From: JBFHNV01 sp965365655
GTDB lineage: Bacteria; Pseudomonadota; Gammaproteobacteria; HK1
Direction: 5' to 3'
Length of the DNA: 21,037 nt
Assembly: GCA_965365655.1 (NCBI GenBank)
Contig: CBDUCN010000049.1
Span: 1 to 21,037 of the forward strand
The notes beneath the pieces were generated by a model that saw only the letters and a program-made list of their open reading frames with translations, made no database searches and was not told where the DNA came from. Each line of letters starts with the position of its first letter. The stretch's first letter is position 1. Made by a program: the position numbers and the translations under genes. Shown in pieces: positions 14,897 to 21,037 of the stretch.

Positions 14897-16315
14897 TCAC
14901 TGCCCGCGCAGCGTCGCGCACAGCGCGCGCGCCGACGACGACTCCATGCCGAGCACCGCGTCGCGGATCGCGCGCGCCCGCGCGTCCGGCACCGCGCGGG
15001 CCGCGTTCTGGAAGTACTTCGCGTCGATCTCCCCGGCGTCCAGCGCCCGCTCCGCGGCGCCGCGGTTGACCGGCTCGGCGTGCACGTACTCGGCACCGTC
15101 GCGGGTCGTGATCGCGAGCGCGCCCGCATACACGCGCGGAAAGTCGGCGTCCGCGAGCGCGTCGCACTCGACCTTCGCGGCGAGCGCGAGGATCTCCGGG
15201 TCGCGCAGCGCGTCGGGCGCGAGCTCGGCGAGGCCGAAGCGCCCGCGCCGCAGGCAGGCGGCGACGATGTACTGCGCCGAGAACTTCGCGTCGTAGTCGC
15301 TCGCCGGGCGCAGCTTGTTGGCCGCCGGCTCGGCGACCACCGGCAGCGTCTCGGCCGGCAGCGACGCGCGCACCCGCGCGATCGCGTCCGGATCGATCCC
15401 GTGCCGGCGACGCAGCGCGAGCGCCGCGTCGGCCACCGCGTGCGTGAAGTGGCAGGTCGGAAACGGCTTGACCGCCGACGCCACCGCCTCCCAGCGCTCG
15501 CCCAGCCCGTCGGCGATGCCGCCGAAGTCGATGTCGTCGGCGCCGCCGCACAGGTTTCGGAACAGGCCGAAGCGGCCCTCGTACACGCGCGCCGGCGCGA
15601 CGAACCCGCCCTTCGCGAGCGCGGCGGCCGTGATGCCGGCGGCCGCCGCCCAGCCCGGGTGCAGGCGCTTGTTCCAGGCCCCGTCCTCGACGAACTGCTG
15701 GCTGGCCATCGCCGTCGAGCCGGCGATCCCCTGCGCCGCCTGGATGCCGTCCGGCCCCAGCCCCATCAACTTCGCGGCGACGACCGCGCTCGAGAAGTGC
15801 CCGACGACCCCGGTCGCGTGCAGGCCGTTGTGATGGAACCGGAAGTTCGCCGCGATGCCGAGGCGGATCGCCGTCTCCATGCCCGCGAGGTAGCTCGCGA
15901 GCAGGTCGCCGCCCGACGCCCCGACGTGCTCGCCGGCCACCAGCGCGGCCGGAAACGAGACCGCGGTCGCGTGCACCACCGCGCGCATGTGCGTGTCGTC
16001 GAAGTCGAGCCCGTGCACCAGCGCGCCGTTCAGGATCGCCGCGTCGCGCAGGCCCATCGGCGCCGGAACGCCGATCACCGTCGCATCGCCGCGCTCGCCC
16101 AGCGACGCGAGCCCGTCGCGCATGCGCGCCGCGTACGGCTCGCGCCCGGCCGCGAGCGCGATGCCGACCGCGTCGAGGATCAGGTAGCGCGCCCGCTCGC
16201 GCACCGCCGCCGGCACGTCGCCGGGGCGCAGGCCGTGCGCGAACTCCGCGATCGCCCGCGAGACCGGCGGCGCGGCCCCGGCGTTCATGGGCTCGTGCCG
16301 CCGCGCCTCAGCCAT
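14897..16315 (-). CDS. MmgE/PrpD family protein (cis-aconitate decarboxylase / 2-methylcitrate dehydratase superfamily)
   Basis: A 472-residue MmgE/PrpD-fold protein. The family includes 2-methylcitrate dehydratase, cis-aconitate decarboxylase (IRG1/CadA) and iminodisuccinate epimerase, so the fold alone does not give the reaction. Active-site landmarks are present: HGLDFDDTH with D104 and T108, H115, LHATGVVG with H166, and WNKRLHPG with K216. These have the same order and nearly the same spacing as the human cis-aconitate decarboxylase residues D93, T97, H103, H159 and K207, though much of this set is common to the family. The start at 16315 overlaps the end of the upstream TcuA-like gene by eight bases; an ATG at 16288 is an alternative. 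It is the last gene of a three-gene unit. Decarboxylation of cis-aconitate is an inference from the TcuA-like neighbour. Confidence 0.88.
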   Translation of the reverse strand: MAEARRHEPMNAGAAPPVSRAIAEFAHGLRPGDVPAAVRERARYLILDAVGIALAAGREPYAARMRDGLASLGERGDATVIGVPAPMGLRDAAILNGALVHGLDFDDTHMRAVVHATAVSFPAALVAGEHVGASGGDLLASYLAGMETAIRLGIAANFRFHHNGLHATGVVGHFSSAVVAAKLMGLGPDGIQAAQGIAGSTAMASQQFVEDGAWNKRLHPGWAAAAGITAAALAKGGFVAPARVYEGRFGLFRNLCGGADDIDFGGIADGLGERWEAVASAVKPFPTCHFTHAVADAALALRRRHGIDPDAIARVRASLPAETLPVVAEPAANKLRPASDYDAKFSAQYIVAACLRRGRFGLAELAPDALRDPEILALAAKVECDALADADFPRVYAGALAITTRDGAEYVHAEPVNRGAAERALDAGEIDAKYFQNAARAVPDARARAIRDAVLGMESSSARALCATLRGQ

Positions 16316-17816
16316 GGCCGCGTGCGCCGGCGTCGGCCGGCGCCGCGTACGCGGCCGCGCTCTCGCCCGCGAGCTTGCCGAACACGGTGCCGGCCATCAG
16401 CCCGGAGCCGCCCGGATAGTTCTCGTAGAACAGGCCGCCGACCAGCTCCCCCGCGGCGTACAGGCCCGGGATCGAGCGCTCCGTCAGGTCCTGCACCTCG
16501 CCGCGCTCGTTGATGCGCAGGCCCCCGAACGTGAACGTGATGCCGGTGGTCGTGACGTACGCCTCGAACGGCGGCTCGTCGATGGGCAGCGCCCAGTTCG
16601 TCTTGTCGATCGCGAGGCCGCGCGTCGTAACGCCGTCGAGGACCGACGGATTGAACTCGCCCGGCTGGCACGCGGCGTTGAACTCGTCCACCGTGGCCTT
16701 CAGCGCGCGCGGGTCGATTTCCAGCGACGCCGCGAGCTCCTCGACGGTGTTCGCGGTGTGCTTCGTGACCTGCTTGATCCGGTACTCGTCGCGCAGCAAC
16801 GGAATGGTCTTCTGGTCGAAGATCTGGATCGCGGTGCGGAACGGCTGCTTCATGATCTCGCGGCCGAACTTCACGTAGGTGTGGTTGCGCACGTCCTCGC
16901 CCTCGTCGGCGAAGCGCTCCCCGCGCAGGTTCACGATGATTCCCCACGGATAGGAGTGCTTCTGGAAGTTGTCGAGGACCTCGCGGTCGCCGTACGGCGG
17001 CGCCGAGATGTCCCAGCCGACCGAGTGGCACCCGGACCAGTTACCGAACGGGCGCGCCCCGATGTCCAGCGCCATGCGGATGCCGTCGCCCATGTTGTGG
17101 CGGGTGCCGCGCACGCGGCACAGATCCCAGCCCTGGCCCAGGTAGCGCACGCGCATCTCCGGATTGGACTCGAAGCCGCCGCACGCGAGCACGACGGCCG
17201 GCGTGTCGATCACCTCGTAGCCGCCGGGGCCGCGGATCTCGACGCCGGTGATCGAGCGGTCGCGGGCCTGCACCAGCCGCGTCGCGCCGGCCTCGTAGCG
17301 GATCTCGCAGCCCATGCGGCGCACCGCGGCCAGCTCCATCTCCACCAGGCCCGCGCCGCCGCCGACCGCCTCGATGTTGACCCCGCCGTAGAAGTGGTGC
17401 TTGCCGTCGACGACGAAGGACTGGCGCCCGAACATCGGGATGAAGCGCACGCCCTGGCCGCGCAGCCAGACCATGGCCGGGCGGGAGCCGTCGATCAGCC
17501 GCCACGCCATGTCCTCGTCGGCCTGGTGGCGGGTGACCTTCATCAGCGCGTCGTAGAACGTCTGCCGGTCGTGCGCCGGCATCACGATCTGATCGCGCTC
17601 CGCGTCCGAGAGATCCGTCAGCACGTCGCGCGCGGCGTCGTCGATCCCGGTGTGGCAGAAGCGGAACCCCCCGGCGGTGAAGTAGGAGTTGCCGCCCTTC
17701 TCGTCCTCCGCGGCCTTCTCGAGCACCAGCACACGGGCGCCGTTTCGCCGCGCCGCCATCGCCGCGCACAGCGCCGCGTTGCCGGCGCCGACGACGACCA
17801 CATCGTAATCAGCCAT
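16308..17816 (-). CDS. tcuA: FAD-dependent tricarballylate dehydrogenase-like flavoprotein
   Basis: A 502-residue flavoprotein of the fumarate reductase/succinate dehydrogenase flavoprotein family, TcuA/CobZ branch. It opens with the FAD-binding YDVVVVGAGNAALCAA (GAGNAA at residues 10-15) and an EKA acidic strand, has VLACGGFESNPEMR in the middle, and ends with GITFTFGGLRINERGEV and GLYAAGELVGGLFYENYPGG. TcuA oxidises tricarballylate to cis-aconitate, usually with the iron-sulphur/membrane partner TcuB. No TcuB or TcuC transporter is in view, so the electron acceptor is unclear and other ene-reductase or dehydrogenase substrates are possible. GGGAG lies nine bases before the ATG. It is 73 bases downstream of the beta-hydroxyacid dehydrogenase and overlaps the MmgE/PrpD gene by eight bases, indicating one operon. 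The symbol is a family-level assignment. Confidence 0.84.
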   Translation of the reverse strand: MADYDVVVVGAGNAALCAAMAARRNGARVLVLEKAAEDEKGGNSYFTAGGFRFCHTGIDDAARDVLTDLSDAERDQIVMPAHDRQTFYDALMKVTRHQADEDMAWRLIDGSRPAMVWLRGQGVRFIPMFGRQSFVVDGKHHFYGGVNIEAVGGGAGLVEMELAAVRRMGCEIRYEAGATRLVQARDRSITGVEIRGPGGYEVIDTPAVVLACGGFESNPEMRVRYLGQGWDLCRVRGTRHNMGDGIRMALDIGARPFGNWSGCHSVGWDISAPPYGDREVLDNFQKHSYPWGIIVNLRGERFADEGEDVRNHTYVKFGREIMKQPFRTAIQIFDQKTIPLLRDEYRIKQVTKHTANTVEELAASLEIDPRALKATVDEFNAACQPGEFNPSVLDGVTTRGLAIDKTNWALPIDEPPFEAYVTTTGITFTFGGLRINERGEVQDLTERSIPGLYAAGELVGGLFYENYPGGSGLMAGTVFGKLAGESAAAYAAPADAGARGHG

Positions 17817-17889
17817 TTCGCGTTCTCCCGAATCGTGATCCCGTATCCCCTGTCCCGTATGCCGTTCGCCGGCGCCGCGCCGCGGACGC

Positions 17890-18768
17890 TCAGCCGGATT
17901 CGAACAGCTTGTAGATCGCCGGGCTGTAGAGGTGCCCCCAGCCGCGCCCGGACGCTTCGCGCAGCCGGCGTTCGGCGACCCGTGCCGACTCCGCGTCGAC
18001 GCCTACCGACTCGGCCAGCGCCAGCGCGTAACCGATGTCCTTGCGCGAGTAGTCGATCGAGAACCAGTCGTCCGGGTACTCGCCGCTGGTCATGAACGAC
18101 CCGTGCCGGCGCATCGCGAAGCTGTCGGCCGAGCCGCGCTCGAGGATCGGGAACAGCTTGCTGCGGTCGACGCCGGCGCGCGTCGCGATCGCCATCGCCT
18201 CGGCGAGGGCCGACACGTTCTGGAACACCAGCATGTTGTTCATCAGCTTCACGACCTGGCCGGTGCCGACGTCCCCGCAGTGCGAGATCTCGCTGCCCAT
18301 GCATTCGAGGTACGGCCGGATGCGCGACAGCGTCGCGTCGCTCGCCCCGACCATGATCGCGAGCGTGCCGTCCTCCGCGGACGGCACGCCCTTCGCGACG
18401 GGCGCATCCGCGAACTCCACGCCCTTGTCCCGCAATGCCGCGGCGAGCCTGCGGTCGATCTCCACGGTCGCGGTGGTCATGTCGACCACCGCCTGGCCCG
18501 CGCGCGCGGCGTCGACCAGCGCGCCGCTGCCGAACGCGACGTCCTCGACCTGCGGCGCGCCCGGCAGGCACATGAACACCACGTCGGCGCCGCACACGAC
18601 CTCGCGAACGCTGGACAAGGTGCGCACGCCGTGCGCCGCCAGCGCGTCGGCGCGGCGCGCATCCACGTCGTGGCCCAGCACCGGGCACCCGGACCTGCGC
18701 GCGAGGTTGCGGCACATGCGCCCGCCCATCGTGCCGAGTCCGATGAATCCCAGGGTCTCGCTGCTCAT
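17890..18768 (-). CDS. NAD(P)-dependent beta-hydroxyacid dehydrogenase (3-hydroxyisobutyrate dehydrogenase family)
   Basis: A 292-residue beta-hydroxyacid dehydrogenase with LGFIGLGTMGGRM at the N-terminus, catalytic lysine K174 in GTGQVVKLMNN, and RKDIGYALALAE in the C-terminal helical domain. The substrate motif, usually D-x-P-V-S-G-G, is DAPVAKG at residues 121-127, so it is unlikely to be a standard 3-hydroxyisobutyrate or tartronate semialdehyde enzyme. Its C-terminus (GRGWGHLYSPAIYKLF) also differs from MmsB at 1654-2535. The ATG at 18768 has GGGAG eight bases upstream; an in-frame extension to 18882 lacks family similarity. It is the first gene of the unit leading to the TcuA-like and MmgE/PrpD genes. 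The substrate is unknown; a hydroxy-di- or tricarboxylate is a guess from context. Confidence 0.87.
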   Translation of the reverse strand: MSSETLGFIGLGTMGGRMCRNLARRSGCPVLGHDVDARRADALAAHGVRTLSSVREVVCGADVVFMCLPGAPQVEDVAFGSGALVDAARAGQAVVDMTTATVEIDRRLAAALRDKGVEFADAPVAKGVPSAEDGTLAIMVGASDATLSRIRPYLECMGSEISHCGDVGTGQVVKLMNNMLVFQNVSALAEAMAIATRAGVDRSKLFPILERGSADSFAMRRHGSFMTSGEYPDDWFSIDYSRKDIGYALALAESVGVDAESARVAERRLREASGRGWGHLYSPAIYKLFESG

Positions 18769-18770
18769 CT

Positions 18771-18809
18771 GTTCACTCCCGAGGCGTTCAGTCCCGAGGA
18801 CCGTCCTCG
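18771..18809 (-). promoter_or_regulatory. Tandem repeat and dyad in the leader of the dehydrogenase-TcuA-MmgE unit
   Basis: GTTCACTCCCGAGG (18771-18784) is repeated with one mismatch as GTTCAGTCCCGAGG (18786-18799), a 15-base period. The first copy contains the GGGAG ribosome-binding site of the minus-strand gene. Overlapping the second copy, CGAGGAC (18795-18801) and GTCCTCG (18803-18809) form a near-continuous dyad. A regulator operator is possible; a small local duplication would also explain the repeat. Confidence 0.4.
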
Positions 18810-18816
18810 TTGGCCT

Positions 18817-18832
18817 GCCGGCCGCGGCCGGC
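18817..18832. repeat. 16-bp perfect palindrome GCCGGCCGCGGCCGGC
   Basis: The 16 bases are self-complementary without a spacer and lie about 50-65 bases upstream of the minus-strand dehydrogenase ATG. With only G and C, chance is quite possible in this genome, so a regulatory role is weakly supported. Confidence 0.35.
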
Positions 18833-18981
18833 CGGGTGCGGGCCCATGAAGGCCGGAGCAGCCCGCGGCGCGCGAAGTCCACCGCGAAGGGTCGGGTGTC
18901 CGCGGAACCGGGTCAACTCCAGCACTCGCGATGCCGCGCGACACGCTCGTCGCCCGGGTATCACGTCCGCGTCGGACCGGA

Positions 18982-18995
18982 TTGACGTGGATCAA
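18982..18995 (+). promoter_or_regulatory. FNR/ANR-like binding site TTGACGTGGATCAA
   Basis: This 14-mer matches the FNR/ANR consensus TTGAT-N4-ATCAA at nine of the ten fixed positions and has the usual N4 spacer. Its centre (18988.5) is about 123 bases before the secreted-protein ATG. A -10-like GATCCT at 19018-19023 is correctly placed for class II activation, with a predicted start near 19030, but matches TATAAT at only three of six positions. Regulation by oxygen or nitrogen oxides is inferred. Confidence 0.45.
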
Positions 18996-19097
18996 CAGGC
19001 GTTCCGCCGGCTTCCTCGATCCTCGGCCCTGACGCGCCGTGACGCATGCGCGGGCCGAGTCGCTCGCCCAACACGCTCCGCACGGGCTGCCGACACA

Positions 19098-19106
19098 GAG
19101 GAGAGG
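19098..19106 (+). promoter_or_regulatory. Ribosome binding site of the secreted-protein gene
   Basis: The purine run AGAGGAGAGG ends about five bases before the ATG at 19112 and fixes this start over in-frame upstream starts. A signal peptide begins immediately after it, in agreement. Confidence 0.7.
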
Positions 19107-19111
19107 CCATC

Positions 19112-19795
19112 ATGAGCGCAAAGAGCCACCTGTTCGTGCTGTCGATGCTGACGTGCGTGCTCGTCGCGCCTGTCCACGCGCAGCGCAGCACACCCGTCAC
19201 CGTCGTGAATCCGCCGACGAGCCCCCTGCCGGTGAGTCCGCAAGGCACCGTGGCGGTGCAGGGCGACGTGGTCGTGACCAACGCCCCGGACGTGAACGTG
19301 CAGTCCCTGCCACCGGTGGCCCTGGACGGCACGCCGACCGTCGTGATCGGCAATGGATTCGGAGAGGAGATCCCGGTCCGCGACGCGGGCGGCCCGGCAC
19401 TTCAGCCGTGGCACGCGACTGTCAACATCGACCTCGCGTCCGATCAGGCCAGTGACAGGGTCATCTTCCCCAACGTGGGCCTCGGGGTCCCCGCCGGAAA
19501 GCGCCTGGTGATCGAGACCGTCACCGCGCAGGCCATCGTGCCGCGGGACCAGACCCCGTTCGTGACGCTGACCCTCGCGGTAGAGGGGCTGGGCGTCAAC
19601 GGCTTCATGCAGGCCTTCCCCGTGGTCGAGCTCACGCGGATGGGTGCGTTCGACGGCGTCCGTGACCGCTGGGTCGCGACCCATGCCGTGCGGCTGTACG
19701 CGAACCAGGTCAGCGTGAACTTCTCGCGGGCGCCCGGGTTCGCCGCGCCGGCCAGCCTGACGGCCACGGTCTCGGGTCACCTGGTGGACCTCTAG
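19112..19795 (+). CDS. Secreted protein of unknown function
   Basis: A 227-residue protein I do not recognise. Residues 1-23 form a Sec signal peptide: a short basic start (SAKSH), a hydrophobic core, and a likely signal peptidase I cut after PVHA, before QRS. The mature N-terminal part, about residues 26-75, is rich in short Val/Pro/Asn-containing strands (TPVTVVNPP, VAVQGDVVVTNAP, DVNVQSLPPV) that suggest repeated beta strands, as in some surface or phage-tail-like proteins. The rest appears to be a beta-rich domain ending GHLVDL. There are no cysteines in the mature part that I can see and no catalytic motif. A strong AGGAG site precedes it, an FNR-like box lies further upstream, and a hairpin follows its stop. 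It is monocistronic and unrelated to its neighbours by function. Confidence 0.8.
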   Translation: MSAKSHLFVLSMLTCVLVAPVHAQRSTPVTVVNPPTSPLPVSPQGTVAVQGDVVVTNAPDVNVQSLPPVALDGTPTVVIGNGFGEEIPVRDAGGPALQPWHATVNIDLASDQASDRVIFPNVGLGVPAGKRLVIETVTAQAIVPRDQTPFVTLTLAVEGLGVNGFMQAFPVVELTRMGAFDGVRDRWVATHAVRLYANQVSVNFSRAPGFAAPASLTATVSGHLVDL

Positions 19796-20280
19796 CGCGA
19801 ACGGACGCACGCGTGGCCCGCGTCGCGGTCGACGCGGGCGAATGGAGGACGGCGCCCGCGCCGGGCGACGCGTTACGTTCGCCTCCAGCGCACCCCGTTC
19901 GCTGACCCGCACCCTGTCCTTGCCGCGCAGGTTGACCTGCTCCGCGCCCCCCGGCGCGACGTGGAGGGTACCGCCGTCGACGGTCGCATCGATGGCCGCC
20001 CGGACTGTGGCCCGGGCGGTGGTCACCCGGGCGAGGCCGCTCACCGTGCGCAGGTGGGTGGCGCCAGTGGCCACCGGGATTGACGAGAATCCGGTTCGTC
20101 GAGGCGGTATGCTCACCGCCGCGGCAAACGCGAAGTCATGTCCTGCCTCTTCCCGCACGGCGCCCCGTTCCCGAGACTCCGTGCGGCGGCACACGGTCCG
20201 TGCGGAACGCCGTCGCCGGTGCCGGGCGCGTGGACTCCCCCGCACACCGGGCAGGCACTGCAATCTTCCGGGGACGCACG
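19796..20280. other. 485-bp intergenic region without a supported gene
   Basis: After the hairpin at 19816-19839 I see no convincing gene. Both strands carry open frames across 19842-20110. The minus-strand one gives a Val/Thr/Ala-rich stretch (for example TVDGGTLHVAPGG and VNLRGKDRVRVSERG) that reads somewhat like a beta-repeat protein. It has no clear ribosome site and continues into shadow sequence, so at most it is a decayed fragment. The last 150 bases probably hold the promoter of the flippase-like gene. Confidence 0.5.
19816..19839 (+). terminator. Hairpin terminator candidate after the secreted-protein gene
   Basis: GCCCGCGTCG (19816-19825) pairs perfectly with CGACGCGGGC (19830-19839) around the tetraloop CGGT, 20 bases after the stop codon. 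The stem is strong but no T-run follows, so efficiency is uncertain. Confidence 0.55.
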
Positions 20281-21037
20281 GTGAGCACCAGACGCTGGCT
20301 TCCCTTGCTGAAGGTCGCGGTGTCGCTGGGCCTGCTGGTCGCGCTCGCGCTGCGCTTCGACCTGGGCACTCTCGCGCAGAGACTGGCCGGCATCGAGACG
20401 GGGTGGGTGCTGGCGGCGATCGCGGCGTTCTCGGCGGGGCTGGTCGCCGGCGCCGTGCGCTGGAAGCTCGCGATGCATGCCCTCGGCCTGCCGGTCGCGC
20501 TGCGCCGCCTGGTCGCGCTGACCTTCGCCGGCGGCTTCTTCAACCAGGTGCTGGTCTCCTCCATCGGCGGTGACGTGGTCAAGGCGTGGCTGCTGCACCG
20601 GGAGCACAGCCGGTTGGCCACGGTGGTGCTGAGCCTGGTCATCGACCGGCTGGTGGGCGTGCTGGGCCTGGGCATCGTGATCGCCGGCGCGATGGCGTTG
20701 CCGCAGTCGCAGCGCCTCGGCGACGCGACGCGCTCCTCGGTTCTCTACGCGGGCCTCGCGCTCGCGGCCGGCCTGCTGGTGCTCATCGCGCTCGCGTTCC
20801 GCCGCCGGCGCGCGGCGCCCGCGGCGGGCACGGCGCTGCGCCGCCTGCGCGACGTCGCGGCCGAGCTGCGCGACGCCGTTCGCGTGATGCTGCTGCGCCC
20901 GCACCTGTCGCTGACCGCGGGTGGCCTCGCCGTGATCGTGCACCTGCTGTCGATCGTGGCCGCGTGGTGCGCCGCGCGCGCGGTGGGCGCGGACGTGGGC
21001 GCGCAGGCGCTCATCGTGTGCGTGCCCCTCGCGCTTC
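20281..21037 (+). CDS. Flippase-like integral membrane protein (LPG synthase transmembrane domain / UPF0104), 3' truncated by window edge
   Basis: The first 252 residues of a membrane protein of the lysylphosphatidylglycerol synthetase TM-domain family (PF03706; also called flippase-like or YbhN/AglD-like). Hydrophobic segments are seen at about residues 9-24, 43-60, 75-95, 117-142, 152-174 and 208-234. Family landmarks are VRWKLAMHALG, GGFFNQVLVSSIGGDVVKAWLL and LVIDRLVGVLGLG. Members are inner-membrane proteins thought to move or modify lipids or lipid-linked sugars; the precise substrate is unknown. The GTG at 20281 is chosen because GGGGA lies upstream and the frame is open with family similarity from there on. 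No stop occurs before 21037, so the gene continues beyond the window; full-length members are around 300-350 residues. Confidence 0.88.
   Translation, partial: MSTRRWLPLLKVAVSLGLLVALALRFDLGTLAQRLAGIETGWVLAAIAAFSAGLVAGAVRWKLAMHALGLPVALRRLVALTFAGGFFNQVLVSSIGGDVVKAWLLHREHSRLATVVLSLVIDRLVGVLGLGIVIAGAMALPQSQRLGDATRSSVLYAGLALAAGLLVLIALAFRRRRAAPAAGTALRRLRDVAAELRDAVRVMLLRPHLSLTAGGLAVIVHLLSIVAAWCAARAVGADVGAQALIVCVPLAL

Larger units (their letters stand above)
18769..19111. other. 343-bp divergent intergenic region
   Basis: No supported gene lies between the beta-hydroxyacid dehydrogenase start (minus strand, 18768) and the secreted-protein start (plus strand, 19112). It holds a tandem 14-base repeat at 18771-18799, a 15-base dyad at 18795-18809, a 16-base palindrome at 18817-18832 and an FNR/ANR-like box at 18982-18995. 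It is the most regulation-like stretch in the window. Open frames crossing it look like GC-driven shadows. Confidence 0.6.

Noticed and set aside
11689..15129. 1146-codon minus-strand frame opposite aceK and the ATPase
   Set aside because: Low-complexity shadow of two genes with clear motifs; no ribosome site or domain.
12108..15296. 1062-codon plus-strand frame across aceK, the ATPase and the MmgE/PrpD gene
   Set aside because: It is out of frame with aceK and the ATPase and composed mainly of Arg, Ala, Gly and Pro.
18992..20263. 423-codon minus-strand frame opposite the secreted-protein gene
   Set aside because: The plus strand has a signal peptide, ribosome site and ordered protein; the minus frame is His/Arg-rich with no recognisable domain over that part.
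1..21037. CRISPR arrays, tRNA or rRNA genes, transposases
   Set aside because: I looked for regularly spaced repeats, cloverleaf-type segments and transposase motifs and found none by eye. Short GC-rich palindromes are frequent and were kept only when long or well placed.

Overview
The window is a very GC-rich (roughly 70% or more by eye), densely coded chromosomal segment. An AceK-family isocitrate dehydrogenase kinase/phosphatase, many CoA-thioester catabolic genes, Shine-Dalgarno sites of the GGAG type and an FNR/ANR-like box together suggest a proteobacterium, most likely a high-GC betaproteobacterium such as a member of Burkholderiales. This placement is an inference. I see no rRNA, tRNA, CRISPR array or insertion sequence. 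The high GC gives very long open frames on the wrong strand; these were discarded.

Layout. (1) 7-3078, minus strand: MaoC-type hydratase, 3-hydroxyisobutyrate dehydrogenase (mmsB) and an AGPS-like FAD-linked oxidase, probably one operon. (2) 3133-3600, plus strand: a small VOC protein resembling methylmalonyl-CoA epimerase, divergent from the MaoC gene and overlapping the next gene tail to tail. (3) 3589-10190, minus strand, transcribed in the order carboxyltransferase, biotin carboxylase/BCCP, acyl-CoA dehydrogenase, acyl-CoA ligase. (4) 10384-13581, plus strand: a second MaoC hydratase, a CitE-family CoA-ester lyase and a divergent AceK, tightly packed and divergent from block 3. (5) 13633-14841, plus strand: an orphan P-loop ATPase whose start codon sits inside a perfect 20-bp inverted repeat. 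(6) 14897-18768, minus strand: beta-hydroxyacid dehydrogenase, TcuA-like flavoprotein and MmgE/PrpD protein, probably one operon. (7) 19112-19795, plus strand: a secreted protein of unknown function. (8) 20281 to the right edge, plus strand: a truncated flippase-like membrane protein.

How the genes may work together. Blocks 3 and 4 have nearly the gene set of the Mycobacterium tuberculosis Rv2498c-Rv2505c region (lyase, MaoC, FadE19, AccA1, AccD1, FadD35). That set predicts dehydrogenation of a branched acyl-CoA, biotin-dependent carboxylation, hydration by MaoC, and cleavage by the CitE-type lyase to acetyl-CoA plus a keto acid, as in leucine catabolism and itaconate dissimilation. An AceK in the same transcription unit would link acetyl-CoA production to glyoxylate-shunt control. 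Block 6 adds a tricarballylate-dehydrogenase-like enzyme and a protein from the family that contains cis-aconitate decarboxylase. A route from tricarballylate through cis-aconitate and itaconate to acetyl-CoA and pyruvate is therefore a testable hypothesis for the window as a whole. The substrate assignments are inferred, not proven by sequence.
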